DNA of 64,000 nucleotides from Pseudoselenomonas ruminantium (GTDB taxonomy: Bacteria; Bacillota; Negativicutes; Selenomonadales; Selenomonadaceae): positions 1-64,000 of the forward strand of contig NZ_FNJQ01000017.1 in NCBI RefSeq assembly GCF_900104055.1. The letters are read 5' to 3'. This document shows, in pieces, positions 36,346-44,941 of this stretch (the stretch's first letter is position 1; each line of letters opens with the position of its first letter). The position numbers were made by a program, and so were the translations under genes. Under the pieces are notes generated by a model. The model was not told the origin of the DNA. It saw only the letters and a program-made list of their open reading frames with translations, and made no database searches.

Positions 36346-37335
36346 ATGTCGATTCTTGTTTGCGGCGGTGCCGGCTATATCGGTTCCCATGCCGTGCATC
36401 AGTTAGTAGAAAAGGGCGAAGATGTCGTTATCGTGGATAACCTCCAGACGGGGCATCGCGATGCTCTGAATCCTAAGGCAAAATTCTATGAAGGGGATAT
36501 CCGTGAGGCAGCAGTTCTCGACAAGATCTTCACGGAAAATGATATTGATGCGGTGATTCACTTTGCCGCCAATTCCCTGGTGGGCGAGAGCATGGAAAAG
36601 CCCCTGAAATACTTCAATAACAATGTATATGGCATGCAGGTACTGCTCGAAGCCATGGTGCGCCATAACGTGGACAAGATCGTCTTTTCCTCCACGGCGG
36701 CTGTATACGGCGAACCCAAGAAGATTCCCATCATGGAAGATGATGAGACCTGCCCCACGAATACCTATGGCGAAAGCAAGCTGACCATGGAGAAGATGAT
36801 GAAGTGGGTGAGCCGGGCCAATGGCATCCGCTATGTATCCCTGCGTTACTTCAATGCAGCAGGCGCTTTGGACGATGGCTCCATCGGCGAAGACCATCAT
36901 CCGGAAACGCATCTGATCCCGCTGATCCTGCAGGTGCCGCTGGGCAAGCGCGACCATATCACGATTTTCGGCGATGACTATGCTACGCCGGATGGCACCT
37001 GCCTGCGTGATTACATCCATGTCATCGATCTGGCTGATGCCCATGTATTGGCACTTGAGTACCTGCGCAAGGGCGGCGAGAGCAATATCTTCAACCTGGG
37101 CAATGGCCAGGGCTTCTCGGTCAAAGAGATGATCGAGGCGGCCAAAGAAGCCACGGGCAAGGATATCAAGGTAGAGATGGGCGCCCGTCGTGCCGGCGAT
37201 CCGGCCCAGCTGATTGCCTCCAGTGAAAAAGCCCGCAAGATCCTGGGCTGGAATCCCCGTTATACCGATGTGAAACAGGTTATTGGGACGGCTTGGAACT
37301 GGCATCAGAAACATCCAAATGGGTATGAAAAATAA
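36346..37335 (+). CDS. galE: UDP-glucose 4-epimerase
   Basis: A 329-aa short-chain dehydrogenase/reductase that interconverts UDP-galactose and UDP-glucose using bound NAD. The Rossmann motif [11 protein letters not shown] is at the N terminus. The catalytic Tyr and Lys are in [14 protein letters not shown], preceded by [21 protein letters not shown] and the C-terminal [11 protein letters not shown] complete the family pattern. The start at 36346 is 9 nt after AAGGAG; ATG 36340 would be too close. Confidence 0.96.
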   Translation: MSILVCGGAGYIGSHAVHQLVEKGEDVVIVDNLQTGHRDALNPKAKFYEGDIREAAVLDKIFTENDIDAVIHFAANSLVGESMEKPLKYFNNNVYGMQVLLEAMVRHNVDKIVFSSTAAVYGEPKKIPIMEDDETCPTNTYGESKLTMEKMMKWVSRANGIRYVSLRYFNAAGALDDGSIGEDHHPETHLIPLILQVPLGKRDHITIFGDDYATPDGTCLRDYIHVIDLADAHVLALEYLRKGGESNIFNLGNGQGFSVKEMIEAAKEATGKDIKVEMGARRAGDPAQLIASSEKARKILGWNPRYTDVKQVIGTAWNWHQKHPNGYEK

Positions 37336-37350
37336 GCGGTGAAATAATCA

Positions 37351-38859
37351 ATGAACATCAATACAGAAATCAACCGCCTGCTTAACTTCGCGAAGCAGCG
37401 TGGCCTTATCAGCGAAGACGATTATTACTACAGTGCAAATCTGCTTATCGATGTATTGCAGGTAAGCGAATTTGTACCGGAAGAAATAGATGAAACCTTG
37501 GAAACAGCTGCACCGATTCTCAGCAGGATGCTGGATTATGCGGTTGCAGAAGGACTTATCGAAGATACGGCAAATGAGCGGGACCTGTTCGATACCCGCA
37601 TCATGAACTGTGTGATGCCCAGGCCATCGGAAGTGGTCAGGAAATTCCAGAGTGACTATGCCCGTGCACCGAAAGCGGCTACGGACAATTTCTACAAAAT
37701 GTCCATTGCCTCCAACTACATCCGCAAAGACCGCATTGATAAGAATCTGGTCTGGAAGACGCCGACGGAATATGGGGATCTGGACGTGACGATCAATCTG
37801 TCCAAACCGGAGAAAGATCCTCGGGATATCGCCAAGGCCAAGCTCGTCAAATCCAGTTCGTATCCGCAGTGCCTGCTTTGCCGGGAGAATGAAGGCTTTG
37901 CCGGCCATGCCGGGCATCCGGCGCGGCAGACGCACCGCCTGATTCCCTTGCGGCTGGCCTCCCACCGCTGGTTCATGCAGTATTCCCCTTATACCTATTA
38001 CAATGAGCATTGCATTGTGCTGAACCGCAAGCATATTCCCATGAAGGTCAATCGCAAGAGCTTTGAGAACCTGCTGGATTTTGTGACCATCTTCCCGCAT
38101 TATTTCTTAGGCTCCAATGCGGACCTGCCCATCGTGGGTGGCTCGATTCTCTCCCATGACCATTATCAGGGCGGCCGTTATGACTTTGCCATGGCCAAGG
38201 CATCGGTGGAAAAAGCTTACAGCGTTGCTGGTTTTCCCAACGTGAAGGTGGGGCGCGTGAAATGGCCGATGTCCACGATCCGCCTGACGGGTGAGGACCG
38301 GGAAGAATTGGCAGATTTAGCCGAGATCATCCTCAACAAGTGGCGTGGCTATAGTGATGATAGCGTGGGTATCCTGGCGGAAACGGACGGCGAACCCCAT
38401 AATACCATCACGCCGATTGCCCGCCGCCGTGGCAGCGCCTATGAACTGGATCTCGTACTGCGCAACAACCGCCGCAGCGAGGAACATCCGCTGGGCATCT
38501 TCCATCCCCATGCCGAAGTCCATCATATCAAGAAGGAAAATATCGGCCTGATCGAGGTGATGGGACTGGCGGTACTGCCCGCCCGCCTGAAGAAGGAAAT
38601 GCACCTTCTGGGGCAGGAACTCATCAAAGGGACGGCCGATATTTCGGGCATTGAGGAAATTGCCTGCCATGCCGATTGGTACAAGATGCTGCGCGAAAAA
38701 TATCCGGCCGTGACGGCAGAGCAGGTGGATGGCCTGCTGCAGGCTGAAATCGGGGAAGTATTCAAGACGGTACTGGTCCATGCCGGCGTCTATAAGCGTG
38801 ATGCCGCAGGTCTGGCCGCTTTCGATAAGTTTATGCAGGCTGTTTCTCAGGCTGACTGA
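37351..38859 (+). CDS. galT: UTP-hexose-1-phosphate uridylyltransferase, Firmicute type (GalT class II)
   Basis: A 502-aa enzyme that transfers UMP between UDP-glucose and galactose-1-phosphate. It is of the long Firmicute class rather than the 350-aa HIT-type enzyme of E. coli. Segments seen are the N-terminal INTEINRLLNFAKQRGLI, FDTRIMNCVMPRPSEV, YPQCLLCRENEGFAG, the catalytic SILSHDHYQGGRY and LGIFHPHAEVHHIKKENIGL. With GalK and GalE it completes the Leloir pathway. It begins 15 nt after galE. Confidence 0.95.
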   Translation: MNINTEINRLLNFAKQRGLISEDDYYYSANLLIDVLQVSEFVPEEIDETLETAAPILSRMLDYAVAEGLIEDTANERDLFDTRIMNCVMPRPSEVVRKFQSDYARAPKAATDNFYKMSIASNYIRKDRIDKNLVWKTPTEYGDLDVTINLSKPEKDPRDIAKAKLVKSSSYPQCLLCRENEGFAGHAGHPARQTHRLIPLRLASHRWFMQYSPYTYYNEHCIVLNRKHIPMKVNRKSFENLLDFVTIFPHYFLGSNADLPIVGGSILSHDHYQGGRYDFAMAKASVEKAYSVAGFPNVKVGRVKWPMSTIRLTGEDREELADLAEIILNKWRGYSDDSVGILAETDGEPHNTITPIARRRGSAYELDLVLRNNRRSEEHPLGIFHPHAEVHHIKKENIGLIEVMGLAVLPARLKKEMHLLGQELIKGTADISGIEEIACHADWYKMLREKYPAVTAEQVDGLLQAEIGEVFKTVLVHAGVYKRDAAGLAAFDKFMQAVSQAD

Positions 38860-38873
38860 GAAAGCAGGTTTTT

Positions 38874-39911
38874 ATGGAAGAAAAGAAACAGGCGACAATC
38901 GTAGATGTGGCCAGGGCTGCCGGAGTTTCGGTGGCCACCGTGTCCCGGGTGGTGAATGGCAACTACCCGGTGAAAACGGAAACGAAGGAAAAGGTCAGGG
39001 CGGCCATCAGCAGCCTCAACTATGTGCCCAACGTGCAGGCTCGGGAGCTCAATACCCGCAAGTCTTCCACCATCGGTGTGGTGGTACCGGGGCTGTACAA
39101 CATGTTCTTCGCAGAGGTTATCGATGGCATTGAGGAAAGCGTGCGCAAGGAGCATTTTTCCTTCCTGCTGAACTGCGCCCAGAACGATCCGGTGCAGGAG
39201 ATGAACTGCATCAATGCCCTCGTGGCCCGCAATGTGTCGGGAATCATCGTCATCAGTCCCAATACGAAGAATATCAGTGAGCGCTTCTATGAAGACCTCG
39301 TGGAGCGGGTGCCCATGGTGTTCATCAACGGTTATCATCCCATCAAGGGCGTGTCCTATGTGGGCAATGATGAACGGCAGGGTTCCTTGCAGGCGCTGGA
39401 ATATCTGGAGGGCCTCGGGCATAAGAAGATCCTCTTTGTCCGGGGGGCGAATTCGGATTCCTATGACATCAAAGAGGAATCCTACCGCCAGTTTATGGAA
39501 GAGCGTTCTCTGTTCAATGAGGACTATGTGCTGAATATCGGTGAAGGCAACAGTGTGGAAACGGTAGATTTGACACTTACTGCCCTGAAGCTCAAGCTGC
39601 CTTACCTGAAACCGACGGCAGTGTTCTGCTGCAATGACCTGATGGCCGTAGGTGCGCTCAACGCCTGCAAGCGCTTGGGGCTATCCGTACCGCAGAATGT
39701 CTCGATCATCGGTTACGATAATATCGCCCTGTCCCGTCTGGTGGAGCCGAAGATCACCACTATGGACCAGAACATGTTCCAGCTGGGGCAGAGTGCCGCG
39801 CAATTGCTTTTGGAGCAGATCCGCGGCGGCAAGAACCGGCGGATCGTGCTGGATAATACCCTGGTGGTGAGGGAAACCACGGGAAGCAATCAGGAAGTAC
39901 ATAAGATGTGA
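38874..39911 (+). CDS. LacI-family transcriptional regulator, probable gal repressor
   Basis: A 345-aa regulator with an N-terminal helix-turn-helix (ATIVDVARAAGVSVATVSRV) and hinge, then a periplasmic-binding-type sensor domain (STIGVVVPGLYN, VPMVFINGYHP, CCNDLMAVGALNA, SIIGYDNIALS). Its place at the end of the gal operon and the two AAACGTTT-centred sites before galK make autogenous control by this protein likely. The galactose-related effector is inferred from context. It starts 14 nt after galT and is followed by a terminator. Confidence 0.92.
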   Translation: MEEKKQATIVDVARAAGVSVATVSRVVNGNYPVKTETKEKVRAAISSLNYVPNVQARELNTRKSSTIGVVVPGLYNMFFAEVIDGIEESVRKEHFSFLLNCAQNDPVQEMNCINALVARNVSGIIVISPNTKNISERFYEDLVERVPMVFINGYHPIKGVSYVGNDERQGSLQALEYLEGLGHKKILFVRGANSDSYDIKEESYRQFMEERSLFNEDYVLNIGEGNSVETVDLTLTALKLKLPYLKPTAVFCCNDLMAVGALNACKRLGLSVPQNVSIIGYDNIALSRLVEPKITTMDQNMFQLGQSAAQLLLEQIRGGKNRRIVLDNTLVVRETTGSNQEVHKM

Positions 39912-39916
39912 TTTTT

Positions 39917-39954
39917 CAGGCTGCTGGCTTTGGTCCGGCAGCCTGAAAATTTTT
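39917..39954 (+). terminator. Terminator of the gal operon
   Basis: CAGGCTGC pairs with GCAGCCTG across a 13-nt loop, followed by AAAATTTTT. Confidence 0.85.
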
Positions 39955-39981
39955 CCGGATGGTGATTTTTTTCGCTGATGA

Positions 39982-39990
39982 TGATATAAT
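39982..39990 (+). promoter_or_regulatory. Extended -10 promoter of the SGNH hydrolase gene
   Basis: TGATATAAT provides a perfect TATAAT with the TGn extension; no good -35 is seen 17 bp upstream. Confidence 0.55.
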
Positions 39991-40034
39991 AGGGGCGTTG
40001 TTTAAAAATAACCTCAGGAATGGAGTTTTATATC

Positions 40035-41441
40035 TTGAAGAGAAGGAAAAGCGCCCTGTGGGCAGGCATCATTGCGCTGGCTATGGGCTTTACGCTGAAT
40101 ATGAGCGGCGTGCAGGCGGCGGAGAGTGCCAGCGATGGTGTGCGCATCAATTTTGGCCAGACGGCCGTGCATACGGAAAAGACAGCTCCGCAGGTGACGA
40201 AGGTGCAGGCAGCGCCTGTTGTGCAGAAGAATGAAGGTCAGCCTATGACAAAGTTAAAGAATGTGCAGCTGATGTGGAAGGAAATTCCCAGTGCCGTGCG
40301 CTATCAGGTGGTAATCCTGAAATCCGCCGAGGATACGCCGGAAAACATCGTCCTGACCTATGAGCAGGTCTACACCAATGGCCTGACGGTGGATCTGAGC
40401 GGTTTTGGGCCCGAGGCCAACGGTTTCTATTGGAAGATTTGTCCGCTGGATTACAATGGACGGCCGGTGGGCAACTGGCATTTCACCAAGCCGCGCGCCA
40501 TCACCGATGGCGGGAAACTCAATGTGACGGCACCGCGTCCCACCACGCAGTTTGAGCGCATGGACTATATGCCTCTTTATCCGGTATTCTCCTGGATTCC
40601 CTACGGGCGGGCCAAGCAGCATGAAGTACAGGTCTACAAGGTAACGGCTGAAGGAGATCAGCTGATTCGTACGCTGCAGGGGGGCGAATACGATGTTTAT
40701 GAGGATGGCGGTTATCATACGCCGGGGAAATACTATTGGCGTGTGCGTTCCCTGAACAGTGATGGCAGCCCGCTCAGCGGCTGGTCGGAGAAAAGTTACT
40801 TTACCGTCGGCGGTGAAGCAACGCCCATTGCTGCGTTAGGCGACAGCATCACCCATGGCGGCGGAGCCATGTCCGTATCGCCGGGCTATCTTCTCTACGA
40901 TTGGGAGTCCTACAGCCAGGTCCCCGTGAAGAATCTGGGCTATAGCGGGAACACCACGGCAGCCATGCTGGAGCGTTTTGAACGGGACGTGCTGCCAGCT
41001 TCGCCGCGGGTGCTGGTTGTCATGGGCGGTGTCAATGATTACCGTCTGGGCACCTTTGGTTCCCATACCGTGGCGAATTTGCAGGCCATCAAGGAAAAGT
41101 GTGATGCCTATGGCATCATCGTGGTCTTCCTGACGGTCACGCCCATCAATCCTTCGTATATGGTGAACCGGGCGCATATCGAACAGCCGCCCTATGACTG
41201 GCAGATGCATCAGCAGTATATCAACAGTTGGATCATGAAGCAGCAGTATCATCTGGATGTGTCCACGGCACTTACTGACAGCCTGGGCAATCTGCGTACG
41301 AGTTACACGACTGACGGCCTGCATCCGGATTATTACGGCAAGAAATACATTGGCGAACAGGTCGGTCGGTATCTGCAGATGCATTTTGCCTGGATCACGA
41401 ACAAATTGAAGAAAAAACCGATTCCTACCTATAATGACTGA
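40035..41441 (+). CDS. Secreted SGNH/GDSL hydrolase with N-terminal Fn3-like region
   Basis: A 468-aa exported hydrolase. A signal peptide (KRRKSALWAGIIALAMGFTL, ending near VQAAES) is followed by two beta-rich modules (about 65-265) of Fn3 type with repeated Y/W and SW patterns. The SGNH catalytic domain has Ser in AALGDSITHGGG, Gly in GYSGNTTA, Asn in MGGVNDYR and the Asp/His pair in TDGLHPDYYG. Family members are esterases, often deacetylating cell-wall or plant polysaccharides; the substrate is unknown. TTG 40035 is chosen because GGAG lies 9 nt upstream and gives a basic N terminus. ATG 40020 is the alternative. Confidence 0.82.
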   Translation: MKRRKSALWAGIIALAMGFTLNMSGVQAAESASDGVRINFGQTAVHTEKTAPQVTKVQAAPVVQKNEGQPMTKLKNVQLMWKEIPSAVRYQVVILKSAEDTPENIVLTYEQVYTNGLTVDLSGFGPEANGFYWKICPLDYNGRPVGNWHFTKPRAITDGGKLNVTAPRPTTQFERMDYMPLYPVFSWIPYGRAKQHEVQVYKVTAEGDQLIRTLQGGEYDVYEDGGYHTPGKYYWRVRSLNSDGSPLSGWSEKSYFTVGGEATPIAALGDSITHGGGAMSVSPGYLLYDWESYSQVPVKNLGYSGNTTAAMLERFERDVLPASPRVLVVMGGVNDYRLGTFGSHTVANLQAIKEKCDAYGIIVVFLTVTPINPSYMVNRAHIEQPPYDWQMHQQYINSWIMKQQYHLDVSTALTDSLGNLRTSYTTDGLHPDYYGKKYIGEQVGRYLQMHFAWITNKLKKKPIPTYND

Positions 41442-41444
41442 CCA

Positions 41445-41476
41445 TCAGCCGCCTGCTCTCGGGCGGCTGATTTTTT
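41445..41476 (+). terminator. Terminator after the SGNH hydrolase gene
   Basis: TCAGCCGCC pairs with GGCGGCTGA and is followed by six T. Confidence 0.9.
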
Positions 41477-41574
41477 AATCGAATTTTAATGACAAAGTCA
41501 ACAAATTCCTTTAAGATAAGTGCTATAATATTCGATATAAGTAATAGAAAATAAAAGGGGAAGGTGTGAAGGTT

Positions 41575-42570
41575 ATGCGAAAGATAATCGTGATGTTGAT
41601 GCTGCTCATTTCTTGCTTTTCGGCGGGCATGTGCCTGGCCGCGCCCCAGACTATTACCGCCAGCGGTGCTTATGTGATGGGGGATAACGATTCACCGAAG
41701 ATTGCCAAGGATGCAGCCCGTCAGGAAGCGATGCGGGTGGCGGTGGAGAAAGCGGGAGTATATGTGGAAAGCTATTCCCGTACTCAGAATATGGAACTTA
41801 CGGCCGATGATGTGCGGGTGATTTCCGGAGCGGTACTGAAGGTGCTCCATGAACAGGCTGTGCCGGAACTTTCGGCAGGGATCTGGAAGTACACGGTGAC
41901 GCTGACCTGCGAAGTGGACACGGATAAGATAGACCTCAAGGCCATGATGGAAAACCGAGATAAGCTGGAAAAGCTTCAGCAGGAGCGGGATGCCCTGAAG
42001 AAGCAGAATGAGGAACTGCTGGAAAAATATAAGCAAGCTCAAGGCCGGGAAAAGGAAGAAATCGGCACGGAATTGGAAAGCCAGTATTCCCTGCAGGCGA
42101 CTTTTGACCGTTGTGCGACGATGATCCAGCAGGGAGATCAGTGGAACGCTATCGTGGAACTCAACCGGGTGATCAGCGATGTGAAGGTGACGGACAGCCC
42201 GTTGGCGTACGCCTATTATCTCCGGGGACGGGCTTACTATGAACGGAATATGGATGGTAAGGCGCTCGAAGATTTTGACCGGGCTGAGGCCACGCCGCAT
42301 AATAACAAGATCTATCCCATCTGGCGGGCCAATTACTACCAAGGTCTGATCTACTCTGACCGAGAACAGTGGGAACGCGCCTATGTGGAACTCAAGCAGG
42401 CCTGGGATGACTGCGGCCATAGCGACAGTGATATCGAGGCGGCGATGCTCAGAGCCAAGCGTCATGCGTACCCGCCCCGCGAAGAGGAACACCGTTCGCC
42501 CCGCCGCAGCGACGATGGCATCGACTGGGGAAAAGTGGTTTCCGATGTGCTCATTGGTATCCTGCGATAA
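41575..42570 (+). CDS. Exported protein with LPP20/FlgT-N-like domain, coiled coil and TPR-like repeats
   Basis: A 331-aa protein. The signal peptide RKIIVMLMLLISCFSAGMCL ends near AAP. Residues about 30-120 (KIAKDAARQEAMRVAVEKAG..VYVESYS) resemble the LPP20/FlgT N-terminal fold. A coiled coil (about 125-165, KLEKLQQERDALKKQNEELL) follows. Then come TPR-like helices (AYAYYLRGRAYYERNMDGKA, ANYYQGLIYSDREQWERAY). The C terminus is basic and proline-rich. A periplasmic scaffold role is inference; I do not recognise a named gene. GTG 41566 is an alternative start. A TATAAT box lies at 41524-41529. Confidence 0.75.
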   Translation: MRKIIVMLMLLISCFSAGMCLAAPQTITASGAYVMGDNDSPKIAKDAARQEAMRVAVEKAGVYVESYSRTQNMELTADDVRVISGAVLKVLHEQAVPELSAGIWKYTVTLTCEVDTDKIDLKAMMENRDKLEKLQQERDALKKQNEELLEKYKQAQGREKEEIGTELESQYSLQATFDRCATMIQQGDQWNAIVELNRVISDVKVTDSPLAYAYYLRGRAYYERNMDGKALEDFDRAEATPHNNKIYPIWRANYYQGLIYSDREQWERAYVELKQAWDDCGHSDSDIEAAMLRAKRHAYPPREEEHRSPRRSDDGIDWGKVVSDVLIGILR

Positions 42571-42581
42571 ATATTTTGGTA

Positions 42582-42629
42582 AAGAGGCTGGAAAAAGACA
42601 TATGTCCTTTCCTAGCCTCTTGATTTTTT
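42582..42629 (+). terminator. Terminator after the TPR protein gene
   Basis: AAGAGGCT and GGAAA pair with TTTCC and AGCCTCTT around an inner GACATATGTC palindrome, followed by GATTTTTT. Confidence 0.85.
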
Positions 42630-42686
42630 GAGGGAAATAGGGCAAAATATCTCTAGAATTATTTTAGGCAAGAAACGAGTGTGTGT

Positions 42687-43727
42687 ATGCAAATTTCCCA
42701 AATGAGGCAAACCACCGTGCTGGTGGTAGACGGAAGCGCGAGCGACCGTCAGAAGCTGCATCAGATTTTAGATCCCCGGGTGCAGCTGGAGGAAGCCAAA
42801 TCTGGCATGGAAGCACTGACTTTTGTGGTTCAGCATCATGTGGATTTGATGCTTCTGGCTTCGAAATTGCCGGATATGGATGGTTTTGAAGTTTTGCGGC
42901 GCCTGAATCTTGAGCCGCGCTTCAAGGAACTGCCCATTATCATCACCACCCACGAGCATAGCCAGAAGGCAGAAGCTGCCGTGGCCATGGCTGGCGGCTT
43001 TGATATCATTCGCAAGCCCTTTGTGCCGATTATCGTGGTGAAAAAGGTGGAGCAGGTTCTCGAAATGGAGTATCTCCACCGCAACTTGAAAAAAGAGGTC
43101 CATCGCCAGACGAAACTGGCTGAGGACAGACTGGCATCTAGCGAACGTTTGTTCGAAGAGACGGTTATGGCTCTGGCCAAGACCATCGATGCCAAGGACG
43201 CCTATACCCGCGGTCATTCCCAGCGCGTAGCCCGCTATGCCCGCCATATCGCTTTTAAACTTGGTTGGCTTGAGGAGGAGCAACGCAAGATTTACTTTAT
43301 GGGGCTTTTGCACGATATCGGGAAAATCGGCGTCCCGGAAGCTATCATCAACAAAACGGCCAGACTCACCGATGAAGAGTACAGCAAGATCAAGCAGCAT
43401 ACGGTGATTGGTTCAGAGATACTGGAACTCGTGGCCGAGTTCCCGGAACTGGCCATCGGAGCCCGTTCTCATCATGAGCGCTATGATGGCAAAGGCTACC
43501 CCGATGGTTTTGCGGGGGCCCGGATTCCCATCTATGCCCGGGTGATTGCCGTAGCCGATGCCTACGACGCCATGACATCCAAACGCAGCTACCGCGGCGT
43601 GCTTCCCCAGAATGTGGTGCGCGGCGAGATAGCCAAAGGCCGGGGAACCCAGTTCGATCCTCAGTTTGCTGATGTGATGCTGCAGATCATCGACGAAGAT
43701 GAGGAATACATCCTGCATGAGAGATAA
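42687..43727 (+). CDS. HD-GYP domain protein with degenerate receiver domain
   Basis: A 346-aa protein. The N-terminal receiver fold (about 10-130) keeps the Lys (IRKPFVP) and the hydroxyl residue (ITTHE). It lacks the phosphoacceptor Asp: the site reads LMLLASKLPDMDG, where LLD is expected, and the acidic pair is reduced to VVDG. A helical linker leads to an HD-GYP domain with HSQRVARYA, HDIGKIGVPE, SHHERYDGKGYPDG and VADAYDAMTSKRSY. All metal ligands appear present, so cyclic-di-GMP phosphodiesterase activity is likely. Control must be by something other than phosphorylation of this receiver. The ribosome-binding site is weak; ATG 42687 is preferred over GTG 42681. Confidence 0.88.
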   Translation: MQISQMRQTTVLVVDGSASDRQKLHQILDPRVQLEEAKSGMEALTFVVQHHVDLMLLASKLPDMDGFEVLRRLNLEPRFKELPIIITTHEHSQKAEAAVAMAGGFDIIRKPFVPIIVVKKVEQVLEMEYLHRNLKKEVHRQTKLAEDRLASSERLFEETVMALAKTIDAKDAYTRGHSQRVARYARHIAFKLGWLEEEQRKIYFMGLLHDIGKIGVPEAIINKTARLTDEEYSKIKQHTVIGSEILELVAEFPELAIGARSHHERYDGKGYPDGFAGARIPIYARVIAVADAYDAMTSKRSYRGVLPQNVVRGEIAKGRGTQFDPQFADVMLQIIDEDEEYILHER

Positions 43728-43771
43728 AATGATGTTCCATAAAGTTGGGGCGTTGTTTCATGATTCTGTGC

Positions 43772-43800
43772 TTTACATTGAAACAGAGTTGTGCTACAAT
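43772..43800 (+). promoter_or_regulatory. Promoter of the licT operon
   Basis: TTTACA (43772-43777), a 17-bp spacer and TACAAT (43795-43800). The transcript would start near 43807, about 27 nt before the RAT element. Confidence 0.65.
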
Positions 43801-43833
43801 TGCATATAGTTTAGTAGTGTTCGATATTGCTTT

Positions 43834-43889
43834 GGATGGTGACATTGAGTTGGCCAAACCTTCAAGACAGTTAGAGAATGTTTTGGAGG
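43834..43889 (+). promoter_or_regulatory. RAT-like element followed by anti-Shine-Dalgarno, licT leader
   Basis: 43834-43860 (GGATGGTGACAT...TTGGCCAAACC) matches the LicT/BglG ribonucleic antiterminator consensus in its conserved ends and internal loops. The last CC begins CCTTCAAGA (43859-43867), which can pair over nine positions, including wobbles, with TTTTGGAGG (43881-43889). That segment is the ribosome-binding site of a 10-residue leader peptide. RAT folding and this pairing exclude each other, because both need the CC. Confidence 0.7.
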
Positions 43890-43897
43890 GGATTCGT

Positions 43898-43930
43898 ATG
43901 TTAGATGTTAGGAAGACAAGACAAACTTGA
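43898..43930 (+). CDS. Putative 10-residue leader peptide of licT
   Basis: ATG 43898 lies 6 nt after GGAGGGG and reads MLDVRKTRQT, then TGA at 43928-43930. The last five codons and the stop overlap the 5' arm of the terminator hairpin that precedes licT, so a ribosome translating it would block that hairpin. Supported by position and ribosome-binding site only; too short for coding statistics. Confidence 0.5.
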   Translation: MLDVRKTRQT

Positions 43931-43963
43931 CAATCGTGTATTGTCAGGGTGTTTTGTCTTTTT
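43918..43963 (+). terminator. Attenuator terminator in the licT leader
   Basis: An outer stem (AAGACAAA with TTTTGTCTT) and an inner stem (TGACAAT with ATTGTCA) are followed by a T-rich run. It lies between the leader peptide and the licT start. Confidence 0.8.
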
Positions 43964-44005
43964 ATTTTGCCCGTTTGGGCAGCAGGTGGTATGGGGGAGT
44001 AACTG

Positions 44006-44857
44006 GTGCAGATTAAAAAGATTTTGAACAATAACGTAATTGTGACCGAGGATGAGGCAGGGCTCGAAGTCGTGGCCATGGGGCGCGGGATTGCTTTTGG
44101 CAAGAAATGCGGCGAGGATGTGCCCAATGAGAAAATTGACAAGGTCTATAAACTCAGTGACCATGATATGCTCGAAAAGTTCAAGGAGCTGCTCGCAGGC
44201 CTGCGCGTGGATTATCTCGACTCCAGTACGGCCATCATCGAGATGGCGGAAAAGGAACTGGGCGTCAAGCTCAATGAGACCGTCTATATTTCCCTGACCG
44301 ACCATATACATATGGCCATTCATCGCCTGCGGGAGGGCATCAATATCCGCAATATGATGCTTTGGGAGACGCGGCGTTTCTATCCCAAGGAATTTGCTAT
44401 TGCCGAAAAGGCCGTGCTGATGCTCGAAGCCCAGTTTGATATCGATATTCCCGAGGATGAAGCTGGTTTTATCGCTATGCACATCATCGATGGCCAGCTG
44501 GATATGAAACAGCCGATGGCCGATAAGATCCTCACCCTGATTGAGGAAATCACCAATATCGTGCGCCGTTTCTGCGGGATTGAATTTGACCAGGAATCCC
44601 TGGCTTACTATAGATTCGTAACCCACTTGAAATTCTTTGCCCAGCGTATGTTCAGCGGGGCGAAATACAATGGCGATGAGATCGATGAAGAGATGGAAGC
44701 CATGGTCCAGAAGAAATACAAACAGGCCCATGAATGTGTGGACCGCATTGTGGCCTATCTGGCCAAGAAGTATCATTACGCCGTCAGCGGCGAAGAACAG
44801 TTTTATTTGATGATCCATGTGGCGAAAGTCATTCGCAAGTGTCAGGAACAGGCATAA
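44006..44857 (+). CDS. licT: BglG/LicT-family transcription antiterminator
   Basis: A 283-aa RNA-binding regulator. The CAT RNA-binding domain occupies about 1-55 (MQIKKILNNNVIVTEDEAGL, MGRGIAFGKKCGEDV). Then come two PTS-regulation domains: PRD1 with ISLTDHIHMAIHRLREG (His) and FAIAEKAVLMLE, and PRD2 with YYRFVTHLKFFAQRM and FYLMIHVAKVIRK. PRD histidines are phosphorylated by HPr and by the beta-glucoside permease; without substrate the permease inactivates the protein. The GTG start follows GGGGGAG by 6 nt. It controls RAT elements, of which four candidates occur here: its own leader, the porin gene and two before bglP. Confidence 0.93.
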   Translation: MQIKKILNNNVIVTEDEAGLEVVAMGRGIAFGKKCGEDVPNEKIDKVYKLSDHDMLEKFKELLAGLRVDYLDSSTAIIEMAEKELGVKLNETVYISLTDHIHMAIHRLREGINIRNMMLWETRRFYPKEFAIAEKAVLMLEAQFDIDIPEDEAGFIAMHIIDGQLDMKQPMADKILTLIEEITNIVRRFCGIEFDQESLAYYRFVTHLKFFAQRMFSGAKYNGDEIDEEMEAMVQKKYKQAHECVDRIVAYLAKKYHYAVSGEEQFYLMIHVAKVIRKCQEQA

Positions 44858-44875
44858 GCCTTTCCATATAAATTA

Positions 44876-44934
44876 GGATGGTGACATTAAGTTGGCCAAA
44901 CCTTCAAGAATTTACATTTATAAGTTTTTGGAGG
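44876..44934 (+). promoter_or_regulatory. RAT-like element followed by anti-Shine-Dalgarno, porin gene leader
   Basis: 44876-44902 differs at a single base from the licT-leader element. CCTTCAAGA (44901-44909) can pair with TTTTGGAGG (44926-44934), the porin ribosome-binding site. No terminator hairpin lies between this element and the start codon, so transcription antitermination cannot be its only role. Confidence 0.7.
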
Positions 44935-44941
44935 TATGAAC

